Assembly: GCA_944390515.1 (NCBI GenBank)
Contig: CALXQG010000005.1
Coordinates: 1-37,764, forward strand
Source of the DNA: an uncultured Clostridia bacterium
GTDB taxonomy: Bacteria > Bacillota > Clostridia > TANB77 > CAG-508
DNA: 37,764 nucleotides
Reading direction: 5' to 3'
The notes beneath the pieces were generated by a model. It did no database searches and had not been told where the DNA came from. It saw nothing but the letters and a program-made list of their open reading frames with translations. Positions 24,577 through 33,381 of this stretch are shown piece by piece. The translations under genes and the position numbers were made by a program. The stretch's first letter is position 1, and each line of letters opens with the position of its first letter.

Positions 24577-24623
24577 TATTAATAATGTTTGATTTATTTA
24601 CATGATTTAATTGTATTATCGAG

Positions 24624-24650
24624 GACTTGAAATATTGATTTCAAGTCTTT
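24624..24650 (+). terminator. Terminator of the phosphoesterase/pyrophosphorylase operon
   Basis: Perfect 10-bp arms GACTTGAAAT/ATTTCAAGTC around ATTG (24624-24647), followed by TTTCG and further T-rich sequence. Confidence 0.65.
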
Positions 24651-24984
24651 CGACATTTTTCGACACTTTTTTTAATTATTTTTTATTTTTTTAATAAAAA
24701 GGTTGACTTTTAGTTTCTATGAGTGTATATTCTATGCATTATTAAGAAATTTAATAAATTCGATGTGATTTTATTCTTGGTATGATCATACCTTTTCATT
24801 CATATTTTTTTGTTATCTATTATTTATTATAACATAATATGTTAATACATTTTTCTTGATTTTTTCTTAATCTGAATCTGTTTTCTTTTAATATTACTAA
24901 CCCTTTTATATATTATGTTCTATAGTAATATTTAATAGTGTACACTAATTTCTAGTGATGTAGAAGATGCATATTCTACATCCA
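24651..24984. other. AT-rich intergenic region
   Basis: No gene, RNA or clear repeat is visible. The stretch begins with the short tandem motif TTTCGACA-x-TTTTTCGACACTTTTTTT, is then almost pure A/T, and contains no reading frame with a ribosome-binding site on either strand. It lies between two convergent genes. Confidence 0.5.
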
Positions 24985-25476
24985 TTAATATTGTTCTCCG
25001 ACTAATTCATACGCATAATTTTCATAGTTTGGCATATATTGCTTTAATGTATCATAGAATTTTTTACTTGTCTTATTTATTTTTAATTTACAAAATTCAT
25101 AAAAAACCACATACTCTATTATATCTTTTCTAAATTTTACTATATCTGGATTTATTATAAGCTTATTAGCTAGACACTTTCCTAGTCTTTTGTCCAACCT
25201 CATTATTTTGTAGTCATCTGGTGCAAATTTAAGAGTTGTTCTAACTTTTTCCATTATAATTTCTAATTCTTTATTTGCAATAGCATCATACATTTTTTGA
25301 AGTAGCATTTCTATTATAATATTATTTTCTATTTTTTTATATTTATTAGGAAGGCTAATCTCTATTTGTTTTTCTTTTAAGTCTAATTTAGGATTTTTAA
25401 CACGTTTATATATTATTTTTAATTCATAATTAATTCCAAAAATTTTTACTGATTTAAACATATTCTCTTTTTTCAT
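24985..25476 (-). CDS. YgjP/WLM-type metallopeptidase homologue, zinc motif lost
   Basis: A 163-residue protein with the plan of YgjP-like (DUF45) metallopeptidases: N-terminal beta strands, a central DYKIMRLDKRLGKC, then IEYVVFYEFCKLKINKTSKKFY and the closing QYMPNYENY. In active members this segment reads roughly HExxH-x-K-x-x-x-HS-x-x-F(W/Y). Here the first His is Tyr, the second is Lys, and the third position (NHS) is NKT. Only the Glu remains, so zinc binding and proteolysis should be lost while the fold persists. ACAGGAGG lies before the ATG, with a promoter at 25520-25548. Confidence 0.65.
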   Translation of the reverse strand: MKKENMFKSVKIFGINYELKIIYKRVKNPKLDLKEKQIEISLPNKYKKIENNIIIEMLLQKMYDAIANKELEIIMEKVRTTLKFAPDDYKIMRLDKRLGKCLANKLIINPDIVKFRKDIIEYVVFYEFCKLKINKTSKKFYDTLKQYMPNYENYAYELVGEQY

Positions 25477-25519
25477 ATTGACTACCTCCTGTTTTTCTTC
25501 TCAAACTTTTGTTTGTATT

Positions 25520-25548
25520 ATTTTACATCTGTTTTTTTATTTTGTCAA
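25520..25548 (-). promoter_or_regulatory. Promoter of the YgjP-like gene
   Basis: Minus strand TTGACA (25548-25543), 17 nt, TAAAAT (25525-25520). Confidence 0.65.
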
Positions 25549-25621
25549 TACTTTTTCAAAAATTTGTTCGCTTTTTTGTTGAGTAAAAAACTTATGAAGT
25601 TTAGCTTATTTTCTCCTCTTA

Positions 25622-25650
25622 TTGACATGCTATATAGATACCTATATAAT
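25622..25650 (+). promoter_or_regulatory. Promoter of the dGTPase gene
   Basis: Perfect TTGACA (25622-25627), 17 nt, perfect TATAAT (25645-25650). Confidence 0.8.
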
Positions 25651-25696
25651 GGTATATGAAAAATAAAATGAACAAAAAGAAAGGAATTAAATTTTG

Positions 25697-26893
25697 ATGA
25701 AACAAATTTTTAAAGATGTTAGTGCCAATAAAAATAACCCAAAGTGGAATAATATAATATCTCGTGAAAAACCACTTTATGCACGAAATAACGATATTCG
25801 TTCTGAATTTGAAAGGGATTTTACAAGAGTAATTCATAGTAACGCATATAGGAGGCTAAAACATAAAACTCAAGTTTTTTATTCTCCACAAAATGATCAT
25901 ATTTGTACTCGTATTGAACATGTTAATCATGTTGAGTCAATCAGCTATACAATTGCTCATTATTTAGGTCTTAATGATGAATTAACAAGAGCCATTGCAG
26001 TTTCTCACGATTTAGGTCATAGTCCTTTCGGCCATAAAGGCGAAAATATATTAAATAAAATTTGTCAAAAGGATTTACATACTTCTTTTTGGCATGAAAA
26101 AAATGGTTTATTCTTTGTTGATAATATTGAATTGCTTGAAGACAACGAAGGATTCAAACAAAATTTGGACTTAACTTATGGTGTAAGAGATGGTATAATT
26201 TCTCATTGTGGTGAAATTGATGAAAATTCTATTAAGCCAAGAAATGAATTTATTAATTTAGATGAATATAGTTATCCTAATCAATTTTATCCATACACCT
26301 GGGAAGCTTGCGTTGTTAAAATAGCTGATAAAATTTCATATATAGGTCGTGATATTGAAGATGCTGTAACTTTAGGTATATTGGACGAGCATTTAGATGA
26401 ATTATATAAATTGTTAAGACCTACTGATAGAACTATTAATAATACCATAATAATAAATAACTTGATTTATGATTTATGTAATAATTCTTCTCCTGAAAAA
26501 GGACTATGCTTTTCTAGTGAAGCTTTGGAGCTTATGAATAAAATTAAAAAGTTTAATTATGAACATATATACCTATCTAATTTTTTAAAGCCTTCTGATG
26601 AATATTTTTCAGTTGTTTTAAATAGAATTTATAATACTTTGAAAAGCTGTTATAATAGTGACAATACTTTTGAAAAATTAGATAAATTAGCAAAATTTTA
26701 TCCAAATTTAATACATGGATTTGTTGATTGGTTTAATAATTACTATGTTTTTTCAGATAGATCTAAGCTAAAGAATAAAACTCTATTTGATTTGAATTCT
26801 CCCGAAAACTTTTACTTGGCCATTATATTATATATTTCTGGTATGACTGATAAATTTGCAATTGATACGTATAACGAGATAATAGGATATTAG
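25697..26893 (+). CDS. dgt: dGTP triphosphohydrolase-like HD-domain protein
   Basis: A 398-residue HD-superfamily enzyme that hydrolyses dNTPs to deoxynucleosides and triphosphate. The family signature RRLKHKTQVF leads into RIEHVNHVESIS (first His) and AVSHDLGHSPFGHKGE (HD pair plus the loop that shapes the active site). The second Asp is in VKIADKISYIGRDIEDA. The start is either this ATG or a TTG one codon upstream; GAAAGGA is 11 nt from the ATG and 8 nt from the TTG. It is convergent with nrdG, the activase of dNTP synthesis, across a shared terminator. Its role would be control of the dNTP pool. Confidence 0.87.
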   Translation: MKQIFKDVSANKNNPKWNNIISREKPLYARNNDIRSEFERDFTRVIHSNAYRRLKHKTQVFYSPQNDHICTRIEHVNHVESISYTIAHYLGLNDELTRAIAVSHDLGHSPFGHKGENILNKICQKDLHTSFWHEKNGLFFVDNIELLEDNEGFKQNLDLTYGVRDGIISHCGEIDENSIKPRNEFINLDEYSYPNQFYPYTWEACVVKIADKISYIGRDIEDAVTLGILDEHLDELYKLLRPTDRTINNTIIINNLIYDLCNNSSPEKGLCFSSEALELMNKIKKFNYEHIYLSNFLKPSDEYFSVVLNRIYNTLKSCYNSDNTFEKLDKLAKFYPNLIHGFVDWFNNYYVFSDRSKLKNKTLFDLNSPENFYLAIILYISGMTDKFAIDTYNEIIGY

Positions 26894-26931
26894 AAAAAGG
26901 ATATAGAAATTTTACTTTCTATATCCTTTTT
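26894..26931. terminator. Bidirectional terminator between dgt and nrdG
   Basis: A perfect 16-bp inverted repeat (26894-26909/26916-26931) with a six-base loop. The arms begin and end in A5/T5, so it can end transcription from both sides. Confidence 0.88.
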
Positions 26932-26932
26932 C

Positions 26933-27436
26933 TTACAATGCAACTTGTACTATTTTATGTTCTTTCAAACACTCCTGAACATCTAATATTCTTTGATTTG
27001 CAGAACCTTTAAATTTTAATGTTGGATTTTTTTGTTCTTCTACAAATCTTCCATCTACCAACACATCTATATTTTTCAATGTTTCATTTGTTATATTATC
27101 ATTTCTGTCCTCTAATTGTTCTAATGTATATCCAGTATAGCACCATACATTGAAATTAGGTCTTACTTTTTTTACTTCTTTTATAAAATCTAGTACCTCT
27201 GGAATATTTTGTTCACATAGAGGTTCTCCTCCGCTGATAGTAATTCCTTTTAAAATTGAGTTATCACAAATTCTATCTATTATTGCTTTTTTATCAAATT
27301 TTTCTCCATAATTGTAGTCTTGTGCTATCTTATTATGACATCCTGGGCAGTTGTGTGGGCATCCACTAACAAATAGTACTGCTCTCCATCCAAGTCCATT
27401 TGATATACTTTCGTCATAAAATCCTGCCATGTTCAT
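26933..27436 (-). CDS. nrdG: Anaerobic ribonucleotide reductase activase
   Basis: A 167-residue radical-SAM enzyme that installs the glycyl radical on NrdD. The cluster motif is C26-PHN-C30-PG-C33 (CxxxCxxC), and GITISGGEPL supplies the SAM-binding GGE segment. It is full length for NrdG. It lies 35 nt downstream of nrdD on the same strand, so they form an operon. The start at 27436 has only a weak GGGATGAT ribosome-binding site, as expected for lower expression than nrdD. Confidence 0.93.
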   Translation of the reverse strand: MNMAGFYDESISNGLGWRAVLFVSGCPHNCPGCHNKIAQDYNYGEKFDKKAIIDRICDNSILKGITISGGEPLCEQNIPEVLDFIKEVKKVRPNFNVWCYTGYTLEQLEDRNDNITNETLKNIDVLVDGRFVEEQKNPTLKFKGSANQRILDVQECLKEHKIVQVAL

Positions 27437-27471
27437 TTTTATATCATCCCTTTTTTATTGTATTTATAATT

Positions 27472-29757
27472 CTAATTTGAACCTAATCCTGTATGAGTTA
27501 CTCTATCTTTTAATTCTGCAAGTTTTCCACTATTCCAACGAGATGTTGTTCCTACTAGATAACCTGTTATTCTTTGAATTGTATCTATTTCATCACTTCC
27601 ACAAACTGGGCATACTTTTAGGTTTGCATCTGCATTTTCAAATCCACAATGCATACATCTTGATCTTGTATGATTAACACTTCCATATCCCATATCATAC
27701 TTGTCCATTAAATCTACAACAGCTTCGATTGATTCAGGATTATGTGTTGCATCTCCATCTAATTCTATATAGAAGATATGTCCTCCTCCTGTAAGTTTAT
27801 GATATGGTGCTTCTATTCTAGCCTTTTGCTCTGCTGTACATTTATACCATACTGGCACATGATTGCTATTTGTATAATAATCTCTATCTGTTACTCCCAA
27901 GATTGTTCCAAATTCATTTCTATCTATTTTTGTAAATCTTCCTGATAATCCCTCTGCTGGTGTTGCTAAAACAGAGTAATTTAAGTCATATCTGTCTGCA
28001 AATCCTGTTATAAGCTCTTTTAATTCTCCTATTATTTCTAGTCCTAATTTTTGAGACTCTTCTGATTCTGCATGATGTTTTCCTGTAAGTACAGTTAAAC
28101 ATTCTGCTAATCCTATAAATCCAACTCCTAATGTTCCATGTTTTAATACAGGTTCTACTGAGTCAAAAGGTTTTAGTTCTTCACTTCCTACCCATAATCC
28201 AGACATTAAAAGTGGAAATTGTTTTGCTATTGCTGTACATTGGAATCTATATCTATCATATAATTGTCTTGCTGTTATATTTGCATACTTATCTAGTTTT
28301 TGCATAAATATTTTCTTTACTGCTTTTTTGTATGCAGGTGTCATGTGTTCTTCTGAACCTCTTCCAAGTTCAAATTTTATTCCAGTTTGCTCTTGTGCCT
28401 CATATGCTGATTCTATTGCAAGTCTTGGTAGGTTTATTGTTGAGAATGATAAGTTTCCTCTTCCTACTGAAGTTTTTTCTCCATGTCTATCTTCAAATAC
28501 TCTGGTTCTGCAACCCATTGTAGCACATTCATATTTATATCTTTCAGGATCGTCAGCTCTCCATTTATCGCTTTGGTTAAATGATGCATCTAAGTTTATA
28601 AAGTTTGGGAAAAATCTCTTTGCTGTAACTTCACATGCATATTTATATAAATCATAGTTTCTGTCTTCAGGTAAATAGTTAACTCCTCTTTTCTTTTTCC
28701 AAATTTGAATTGGGAATATTGGAGTTTCATTATTACCTACTCCTCTTTCTGTAGAACGTAAAATTTCTCTAATTATACATCTTCCCTCTGGAGATGTGTC
28801 TGTTCCATAATTTATCGAACTAAATACTACTTGATTTCCTCCTCTAGAGTGGATTGTATTCATATTATGTATAAATGCTTCCATTGATTGGTGAACTCTA
28901 CCTACTGTATTGTTTATAGCTTCTTGTATGTATTTTTTGTCTCCTTCTAATCCTTTAACTGGTTTACTGATATAGTCTTCAATTTCTATATCTAGCAAAT
29001 GTGTTAAATCTTTTTCAATAAATTCAGCTATTTTCTTTATTTCTTCTTTATATGTCATTCTTACATATGGTGCTAAATAAAAGTCAAATGCTGGTATTGC
29101 TTGTCCTCCATGCATTTCATTTTGTACTGTTTCCATTGAAATACAACCTAGAATACTTGCTGTTTCTATTCTCTTTGCTGGTCTTGATGAACCATGTCCT
29201 GCTTTAAATCCATTTTTTAGTATTTTGTCTAATGGATGTTGTAAACATGTTAATGATTTTGTTGGATAATAATCTTTGTCATGAACATGAATGTATCCAC
29301 CTTTTACTGCTTCTCTTGCTTCTGGTGATAATAGAAAGTCGTCAACAAATGGTTTTGTTGTTTCTGAGGCAAATTTCATCATCATTCCTGCTGGTGTATC
29401 AGCATTCATATTTGCATTTTCTCTTGTAATGTCATTCGCTTTAGCTCCTATAATATCTAAAAATACCTCTTTCGTTTTTGATTTTCTTGCAACATCTCTA
29501 TTATATCTATATGTAATATAACTTTGTGCAACTTCTTTTCTTGAAGATGCCATTAATTTTTTTTCTACTGCATCTTGTATTTCATAAACAGTGGCTTGTA
29601 ACTTATCTTCAAATTGTTTTTGAACTCCTGATGCTATTTTATTTGCTAAATCTATATCTACACCTCCTGGTGTTTGTGACATAGCTAATGTTACTGCTTT
29701 TATTATTCTTTCTGGATTAAATTCTACTACTCTTCCGTCTCTTTTAATTACTTGCAT
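27472..29757 (-). CDS. nrdD: Anaerobic ribonucleoside-triphosphate reductase (class III)
   Basis: A 761-residue glycyl-radical enzyme that reduces NTPs to dNTPs without oxygen. An N-terminal ATP-cone (1-92, VIKRDGRVVEFN) handles allosteric control. The active-site cysteines are present: C171 in SLTCLQHPL and C416 in CATMGCRTR, with N442 in STINLPR. The C-terminal zinc site is two CxxC pairs (CMHCGF and CPVCGS), followed by RITGYLVGT, where the Gly bears the radical. GGAAGG precedes the ATG. The promoter carries a Crp/Fnr-type box. Confidence 0.95.
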   Translation of the reverse strand: MQVIKRDGRVVEFNPERIIKAVTLAMSQTPGGVDIDLANKIASGVQKQFEDKLQATVYEIQDAVEKKLMASSRKEVAQSYITYRYNRDVARKSKTKEVFLDIIGAKANDITRENANMNADTPAGMMMKFASETTKPFVDDFLLSPEAREAVKGGYIHVHDKDYYPTKSLTCLQHPLDKILKNGFKAGHGSSRPAKRIETASILGCISMETVQNEMHGGQAIPAFDFYLAPYVRMTYKEEIKKIAEFIEKDLTHLLDIEIEDYISKPVKGLEGDKKYIQEAINNTVGRVHQSMEAFIHNMNTIHSRGGNQVVFSSINYGTDTSPEGRCIIREILRSTERGVGNNETPIFPIQIWKKKRGVNYLPEDRNYDLYKYACEVTAKRFFPNFINLDASFNQSDKWRADDPERYKYECATMGCRTRVFEDRHGEKTSVGRGNLSFSTINLPRLAIESAYEAQEQTGIKFELGRGSEEHMTPAYKKAVKKIFMQKLDKYANITARQLYDRYRFQCTAIAKQFPLLMSGLWVGSEELKPFDSVEPVLKHGTLGVGFIGLAECLTVLTGKHHAESEESQKLGLEIIGELKELITGFADRYDLNYSVLATPAEGLSGRFTKIDRNEFGTILGVTDRDYYTNSNHVPVWYKCTAEQKARIEAPYHKLTGGGHIFYIELDGDATHNPESIEAVVDLMDKYDMGYGSVNHTRSRCMHCGFENADANLKVCPVCGSDEIDTIQRITGYLVGTTSRWNSGKLAELKDRVTHTGLGSN

Positions 29758-29830
29758 TTTTTTCCTTCCTTTCTCTGAGGTGCATTTTTTGTTTGTTTCT
29801 CAAACTTGTCCCCTTATTTATTATGGTTAT

Positions 29831-29872
29831 ATTATATCCCTTTTATTTCTTTTTTCTGTTGCAAAAGTCACA
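29831..29872 (-). promoter_or_regulatory. nrdD promoter with Crp/Fnr-type box
   Basis: Minus strand TGTGACTTTTGCAACA (29872-29857), exactly 20 nt, then TATAAT (29836-29831). There is no -35 match. The centre of the box would be near -41, the class II activator position. The same element precedes the second nrdD-like gene. The rest of the 29758-30049 gap is T- or A-rich, with no other element seen. Confidence 0.7.
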
Positions 29873-30049
29873 AATTATGTCTTTTTTATTTTTCGACTTA
29901 TTTTGCACTAGAAAATACTGTTTTTTAATTTTATTTTTTTTATATTACATTTATATTACAAATTAATTGCTGTATTTATCTATGTTTGGGCATTGTTTCA
30001 TTTATTTTGATATTATGTAATTTTTTTATTAGAAACTATTTATATAGAT

Positions 30050-31963
30050 TTAGTTTTCAAATTCTGATAACTGTATATTTTCATATATATACTTGATTAT
30101 ATTTTCAAGCTCAGTCTCATTTAATTTTTTTATATTTATATATGATATTACTCCTCCTAATGAAATTTTTTCGAAATCACTTTCCAATTGTAATTTTTCA
30201 TATAAACCTATATTTTCTTTTTTGTTTAAGCAATACGCACTCGTGTATTTTCCTTTATCATTGATATCTTTGATTGTTCCAAACTTTTCTTTATCTTTTT
30301 GTGCAAATCTTTTACCTAATCTTTCAGATATCATTCCACAAATTACAAATTCAATATTAGTTTCCTTTTCCCATTTAAGTGAAGTCTCTTTTAGATGCTT
30401 TATTACTTTTAATGCAAATTGATGCCCTTCTTCTGTAGAAAGAGCTTTTCCTTTGATTAGTTTTACCATTTCGGCTATGCCTATATATCCTAGTGTTAAG
30501 ATAGAATACCCTCCATATAAAAGAGAATCTATTCTTTCTCTCTTTTCTAATTTGCTTATAGCTCCATGTTGCCAATGCATTGGACTTATATCTGACTCAA
30601 TTCCTACTAATGAATAATGTCTACACATTAGAGCTTCATAGCATAACTCTAATCTTTCATCTAAAATATTCCAAAATTTTTGTTCATCCCCATCTGCCAA
30701 GATTGCTATTTGCGGCAAATTTATGCTTACTATTCCCTGATTAAATCTTCCTTCAAATTGATATTTTCCTTCTTCATTTTTCCAAGGCGTTAGAAAAATA
30801 TTGTTTCCTATTGGACAAAATACATTTCCTTTATAATTTTCTCTCATCCTTTTTGCAGATAAATATATTGGATATTTTCTTTTTGCAGAACATTTTATTG
30901 CAAGTTTTGTTATATAGTCATATTCTCCTCCATTTAATGCATTACATTCATCTAATACATATACTAGTTTAGGATATTCTGGTGTAACTATATTTTCATT
31001 TTCATCTTTTAAGCCCTCATATCTTTGCTTTAATATTTCTTCTATTATCATTGCATTTTCTTTTAAGTATTTATCTTGTTCATCAATATGCAAAAATAGT
31101 GTTACGACAGGCTCTTTACCATTTATCGCTTCTAGTGTATTTATTTGATATTGGAATAATTGTATGCCTGATTGCAATTCTGATTGTACTCTTAATCTTA
31201 CTAAATTTTCTATAAATTCCTCTGTAAGCTTTCCTTTGTATTCTCTTTCTATTTGCTCTTTGTATTTATCATAACTTTTTCTTAAATACTTTCCAAAACA
31301 GGACATATTTATGCTTTGTCCAAAGCATTGATTGCTAGATATAGTTGCAATCACTTGTGTTGCTATTATACATGCTACTAGAAAACTTTTTGGTTGTTCT
31401 ATCATTTTTCCATTTACAATTGTTCCATTGTCTAAAATGCTTTCCATATTAATGTAGCTACTATTAATCATGGGATGCACAAAATAGTCTTCATTGTGAA
31501 AATAAATCATTCCTTCTTCATTTGCTTTTGCTATTTTTTCGGGAAGCAAAAGCCTTTTAGTCAAATCTCTTGAAACTTCACTTGCAATATAGTTTCTTTG
31601 TTCTGCTGCTGTCATTGCTGTATTTTGTTTTTCTTCTGAATTTTCATTTCTAATAATTCCAAGTATGGTCTCATCTGTTGTATTTTGTTTTCTTACAAGT
31701 GCTCTGGTATATCTATATACAATATACTTTTTCGCTAATTCATATTTTTTTATCTGCATGAGTCTTTCTTCAATTATATCTTGTATATCTTCAACTAATA
31801 TTCTCTTCTTATCTAGTTCTTCAATATATTGAATTATTGATTTTATATCTTCTGTAGAAGCTCTATTTGAAGATGATACCTCTTGATTTGCTTTTTCGAT
31901 GGCTATTTGTATTTTACTTCTATCATAATCTACAGCTCTTCCATCTCTTTTTATTACCTTCAT
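30050..31963 (-). CDS. NrdD-like protein lacking catalytic residues and glycyl-radical domain
   Basis: A 637-residue paralogue of the neighbouring NrdD. The ATP-cone (1-92, VIKRDGRAVDYD) and the reductase barrel are kept, including FGQSINMSCF and SINLPQIA (N415). The cysteine of SLTC is Ser (MINSSYINMESILDNGT, about S168), and the MGC motif is IGN (385-387). The chain stops at the point where NrdD has GYGSVNHTRSRC, so the zinc cysteines and the radical Gly are absent, and no homologous sequence follows the stop codon. It should be unable to reduce ribonucleotides. Retention of the ATP-cone and a shared promoter element suggests a regulatory or partner role. GGAAAGGAG precedes the ATG. Confidence 0.75.
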   Translation of the reverse strand: MKVIKRDGRAVDYDRSKIQIAIEKANQEVSSSNRASTEDIKSIIQYIEELDKKRILVEDIQDIIEERLMQIKKYELAKKYIVYRYTRALVRKQNTTDETILGIIRNENSEEKQNTAMTAAEQRNYIASEVSRDLTKRLLLPEKIAKANEEGMIYFHNEDYFVHPMINSSYINMESILDNGTIVNGKMIEQPKSFLVACIIATQVIATISSNQCFGQSINMSCFGKYLRKSYDKYKEQIEREYKGKLTEEFIENLVRLRVQSELQSGIQLFQYQINTLEAINGKEPVVTLFLHIDEQDKYLKENAMIIEEILKQRYEGLKDENENIVTPEYPKLVYVLDECNALNGGEYDYITKLAIKCSAKRKYPIYLSAKRMRENYKGNVFCPIGNNIFLTPWKNEEGKYQFEGRFNQGIVSINLPQIAILADGDEQKFWNILDERLELCYEALMCRHYSLVGIESDISPMHWQHGAISKLEKRERIDSLLYGGYSILTLGYIGIAEMVKLIKGKALSTEEGHQFALKVIKHLKETSLKWEKETNIEFVICGMISERLGKRFAQKDKEKFGTIKDINDKGKYTSAYCLNKKENIGLYEKLQLESDFEKISLGGVISYINIKKLNETELENIIKYIYENIQLSEFEN

Positions 31964-31997
31964 TTATGCTCCTTTCCAACTTATCATTTTTTATTTT

Positions 31998-32039
31998 ATT
32001 ATATATTATCTTTCATTTTTTTCTGTTGCATAAGTCACA
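31998..32039 (-). promoter_or_regulatory. Promoter of the nrdD-like gene with Crp/Fnr-type box
   Basis: Minus strand TGTGACTTATGCAACA (32039-32024), exactly 20 nt, then TATAAT (32003-31998). It differs from the nrdD box at a single central base. Confidence 0.7.
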
Positions 32040-32135
32040 TATTATGCATATTATTCTATAATCTTAGAGCCTGTTGAGGAATATTTAGTATAAAAAAATA
32101 TTACAGTTTTATTACATATTTTTTGCCTTATTTTA

Positions 32136-32164
32136 TTGATTTTACACCTTGTTTCATTTATAAT
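32136..32164 (+). promoter_or_regulatory. Promoter of the Crp/Fnr-family regulator gene
   Basis: TTGATT (32136-32141), 17 nt, TATAAT (32159-32164). No copy of the box is seen here. Confidence 0.65.
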
Positions 32165-32194
32165 AGTTTTATGTAGATATGGGGTGCAGATTGA

Positions 32195-32827
32195 ATGAAT
32201 ACAAATTTTAATATTGAAAACTTTATTTATACATTTTCGTGTGATTGTAATAAAGCACAGAAAAAAACTTTTTCTAAAAATCAGGTCATTACTACATATA
32301 TACAGAAACGTAACCAACTTTGTATATTGTTAAGTGGTAATGCAGATTTAGTTAGATATGACTTAAATGGAAATAGAACAATTGTTGAACATTTTTCCAA
32401 AAATGCTATATTTGGTGAAGTTTTTTATAAAGTTACTACTAACAATGAACTTTTAGTAGAAGCAAGGTCAAATTGTACTGTTCTTTTTTATACTTATGAT
32501 CAATTGAAGAAACCTTGTACAAAAGGTTGTGAGTTCCATAAAATACTTGCTGAACATTTACCAGAGTTAATTTTAAACAAAATCACTGACTTAAATACTA
32601 GAATAGAACTTTTGACACAAAGAAGCACAAGAGATAAACTTTTAATGTATTTTTCTCTTATATCTACTAGAAAGTTATCTAAAACTTTTGAACTTCCACT
32701 TTCATTAACGGATTTGGCAGACTACTTAAATGTAGATAGAAGTGCTATGATGAGAGAGTTAAAACTTTTAAAAGAAGATAAATTAGTTGATAAAATCGGA
32801 AACAGAATAATTTTATTATATGAATAA
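32195..32827 (+). CDS. Crp/Fnr-family transcriptional regulator
   Basis: A 210-residue regulator. An N-terminal cyclic-nucleotide-type beta-roll (about 20-110) contains LCILLSGNADLVRYD and IFGEVFYK. A dimerisation helix (115-150) follows, then a winged helix (160-210) with LSLTDLADYLNVDRSAMMREL, the recognition helix being DRSAMMREL. Cysteines C16 and C18, plus the CTKGCEFH cluster near residues 108-113, might sense redox state or hold a metal cluster; this is inference. It is divergent from the nrdD-like gene, so it is the obvious candidate to bind the box in both nrdD-type promoters. GGGGTG precedes the ATG. Confidence 0.85.
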   Translation: MNTNFNIENFIYTFSCDCNKAQKKTFSKNQVITTYIQKRNQLCILLSGNADLVRYDLNGNRTIVEHFSKNAIFGEVFYKVTTNNELLVEARSNCTVLFYTYDQLKKPCTKGCEFHKILAEHLPELILNKITDLNTRIELLTQRSTRDKLLMYFSLISTRKLSKTFELPLSLTDLADYLNVDRSAMMRELKLLKEDKLVDKIGNRIILLYE

Positions 32828-32831
32828 AAAC

Positions 32832-32865
32832 ACCATTGCTATAGAAATAACAATGGTATTTTTTT
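32832..32865. terminator. Terminator between the regulator and tspO genes
   Basis: ACCATTG/CAATGGT arms (32832-32838, 32851-32857) with a run of seven T on the plus side (32859-32865) and a shorter T5 on the minus side. Confidence 0.75.
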
Positions 32866-33322
32866 ATTTATTAAGTATATATACACCTAAATTTAGGTAT
32901 GTTGCAAATAATGTCCATAATAAATATGGTATTTGTAAGTATGCTGAAAGCTTATTTTTCTTATAGAAAGTAATTATCATATATATTATTAAGACTACTA
33001 ATAATATAATCCATATAAAAGCTAACAATCTTTGTTTAAATACGAAAAATATTATAGGCCAAATCAGATTAGCTATAAGTTGTAAATAATAAATTTTATT
33101 TACTTTTTCATCAACTAATTTTTTAGTATCTAATATTCCATAAGAAATACCCATTAGTATATATAGTATTGACCACACTATTCCAAATATAAATCCTGGT
33201 GGTGATAATGGTGGTTTAATTAGTGTATCATAATCCATAGATTTAGATATTATTATACCTACAATTCCCCCAAGTACAAGCGGTATTAAGATACTTTTTA
33301 TCCATATTTTTTTATTATTCAA
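32864..33322 (-). CDS. tspO: TspO/MBR family membrane protein
   Basis: A 152-residue protein with five membrane helices. Family landmarks are KPPLSPPGFIFGIVWSILY in the first loop and second helix, the ANLIWPIIFF segment, and the C-terminal YLLWTLFATYLNLGVY, where the usual Trp and Asn residues are kept. TspO proteins bind porphyrins and related ligands; the physiological role in anaerobic Firmicutes is unclear. The start codon is TTG at 33322, with AGGAGG 7 nt before it and no alternative nearby. Confidence 0.88.
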   Translation of the reverse strand: MNNKKIWIKSILIPLVLGGIVGIIISKSMDYDTLIKPPLSPPGFIFGIVWSILYILMGISYGILDTKKLVDEKVNKIYYLQLIANLIWPIIFFVFKQRLLAFIWIILLVVLIIYMIITFYKKNKLSAYLQIPYLLWTLFATYLNLGVYILNK

Positions 33323-33381
33323 CTTCTAACCTCCTAGTATATAAATTTTAATATGATTTGCTAATATTATATTCATAACTA

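Noticed and set aside
30375..30575. Minus-strand 66-residue frame within the NrdD-like gene
   Set aside because: It is a shifted frame inside a continuous, better supported reading frame. There is no sign of an independent start.
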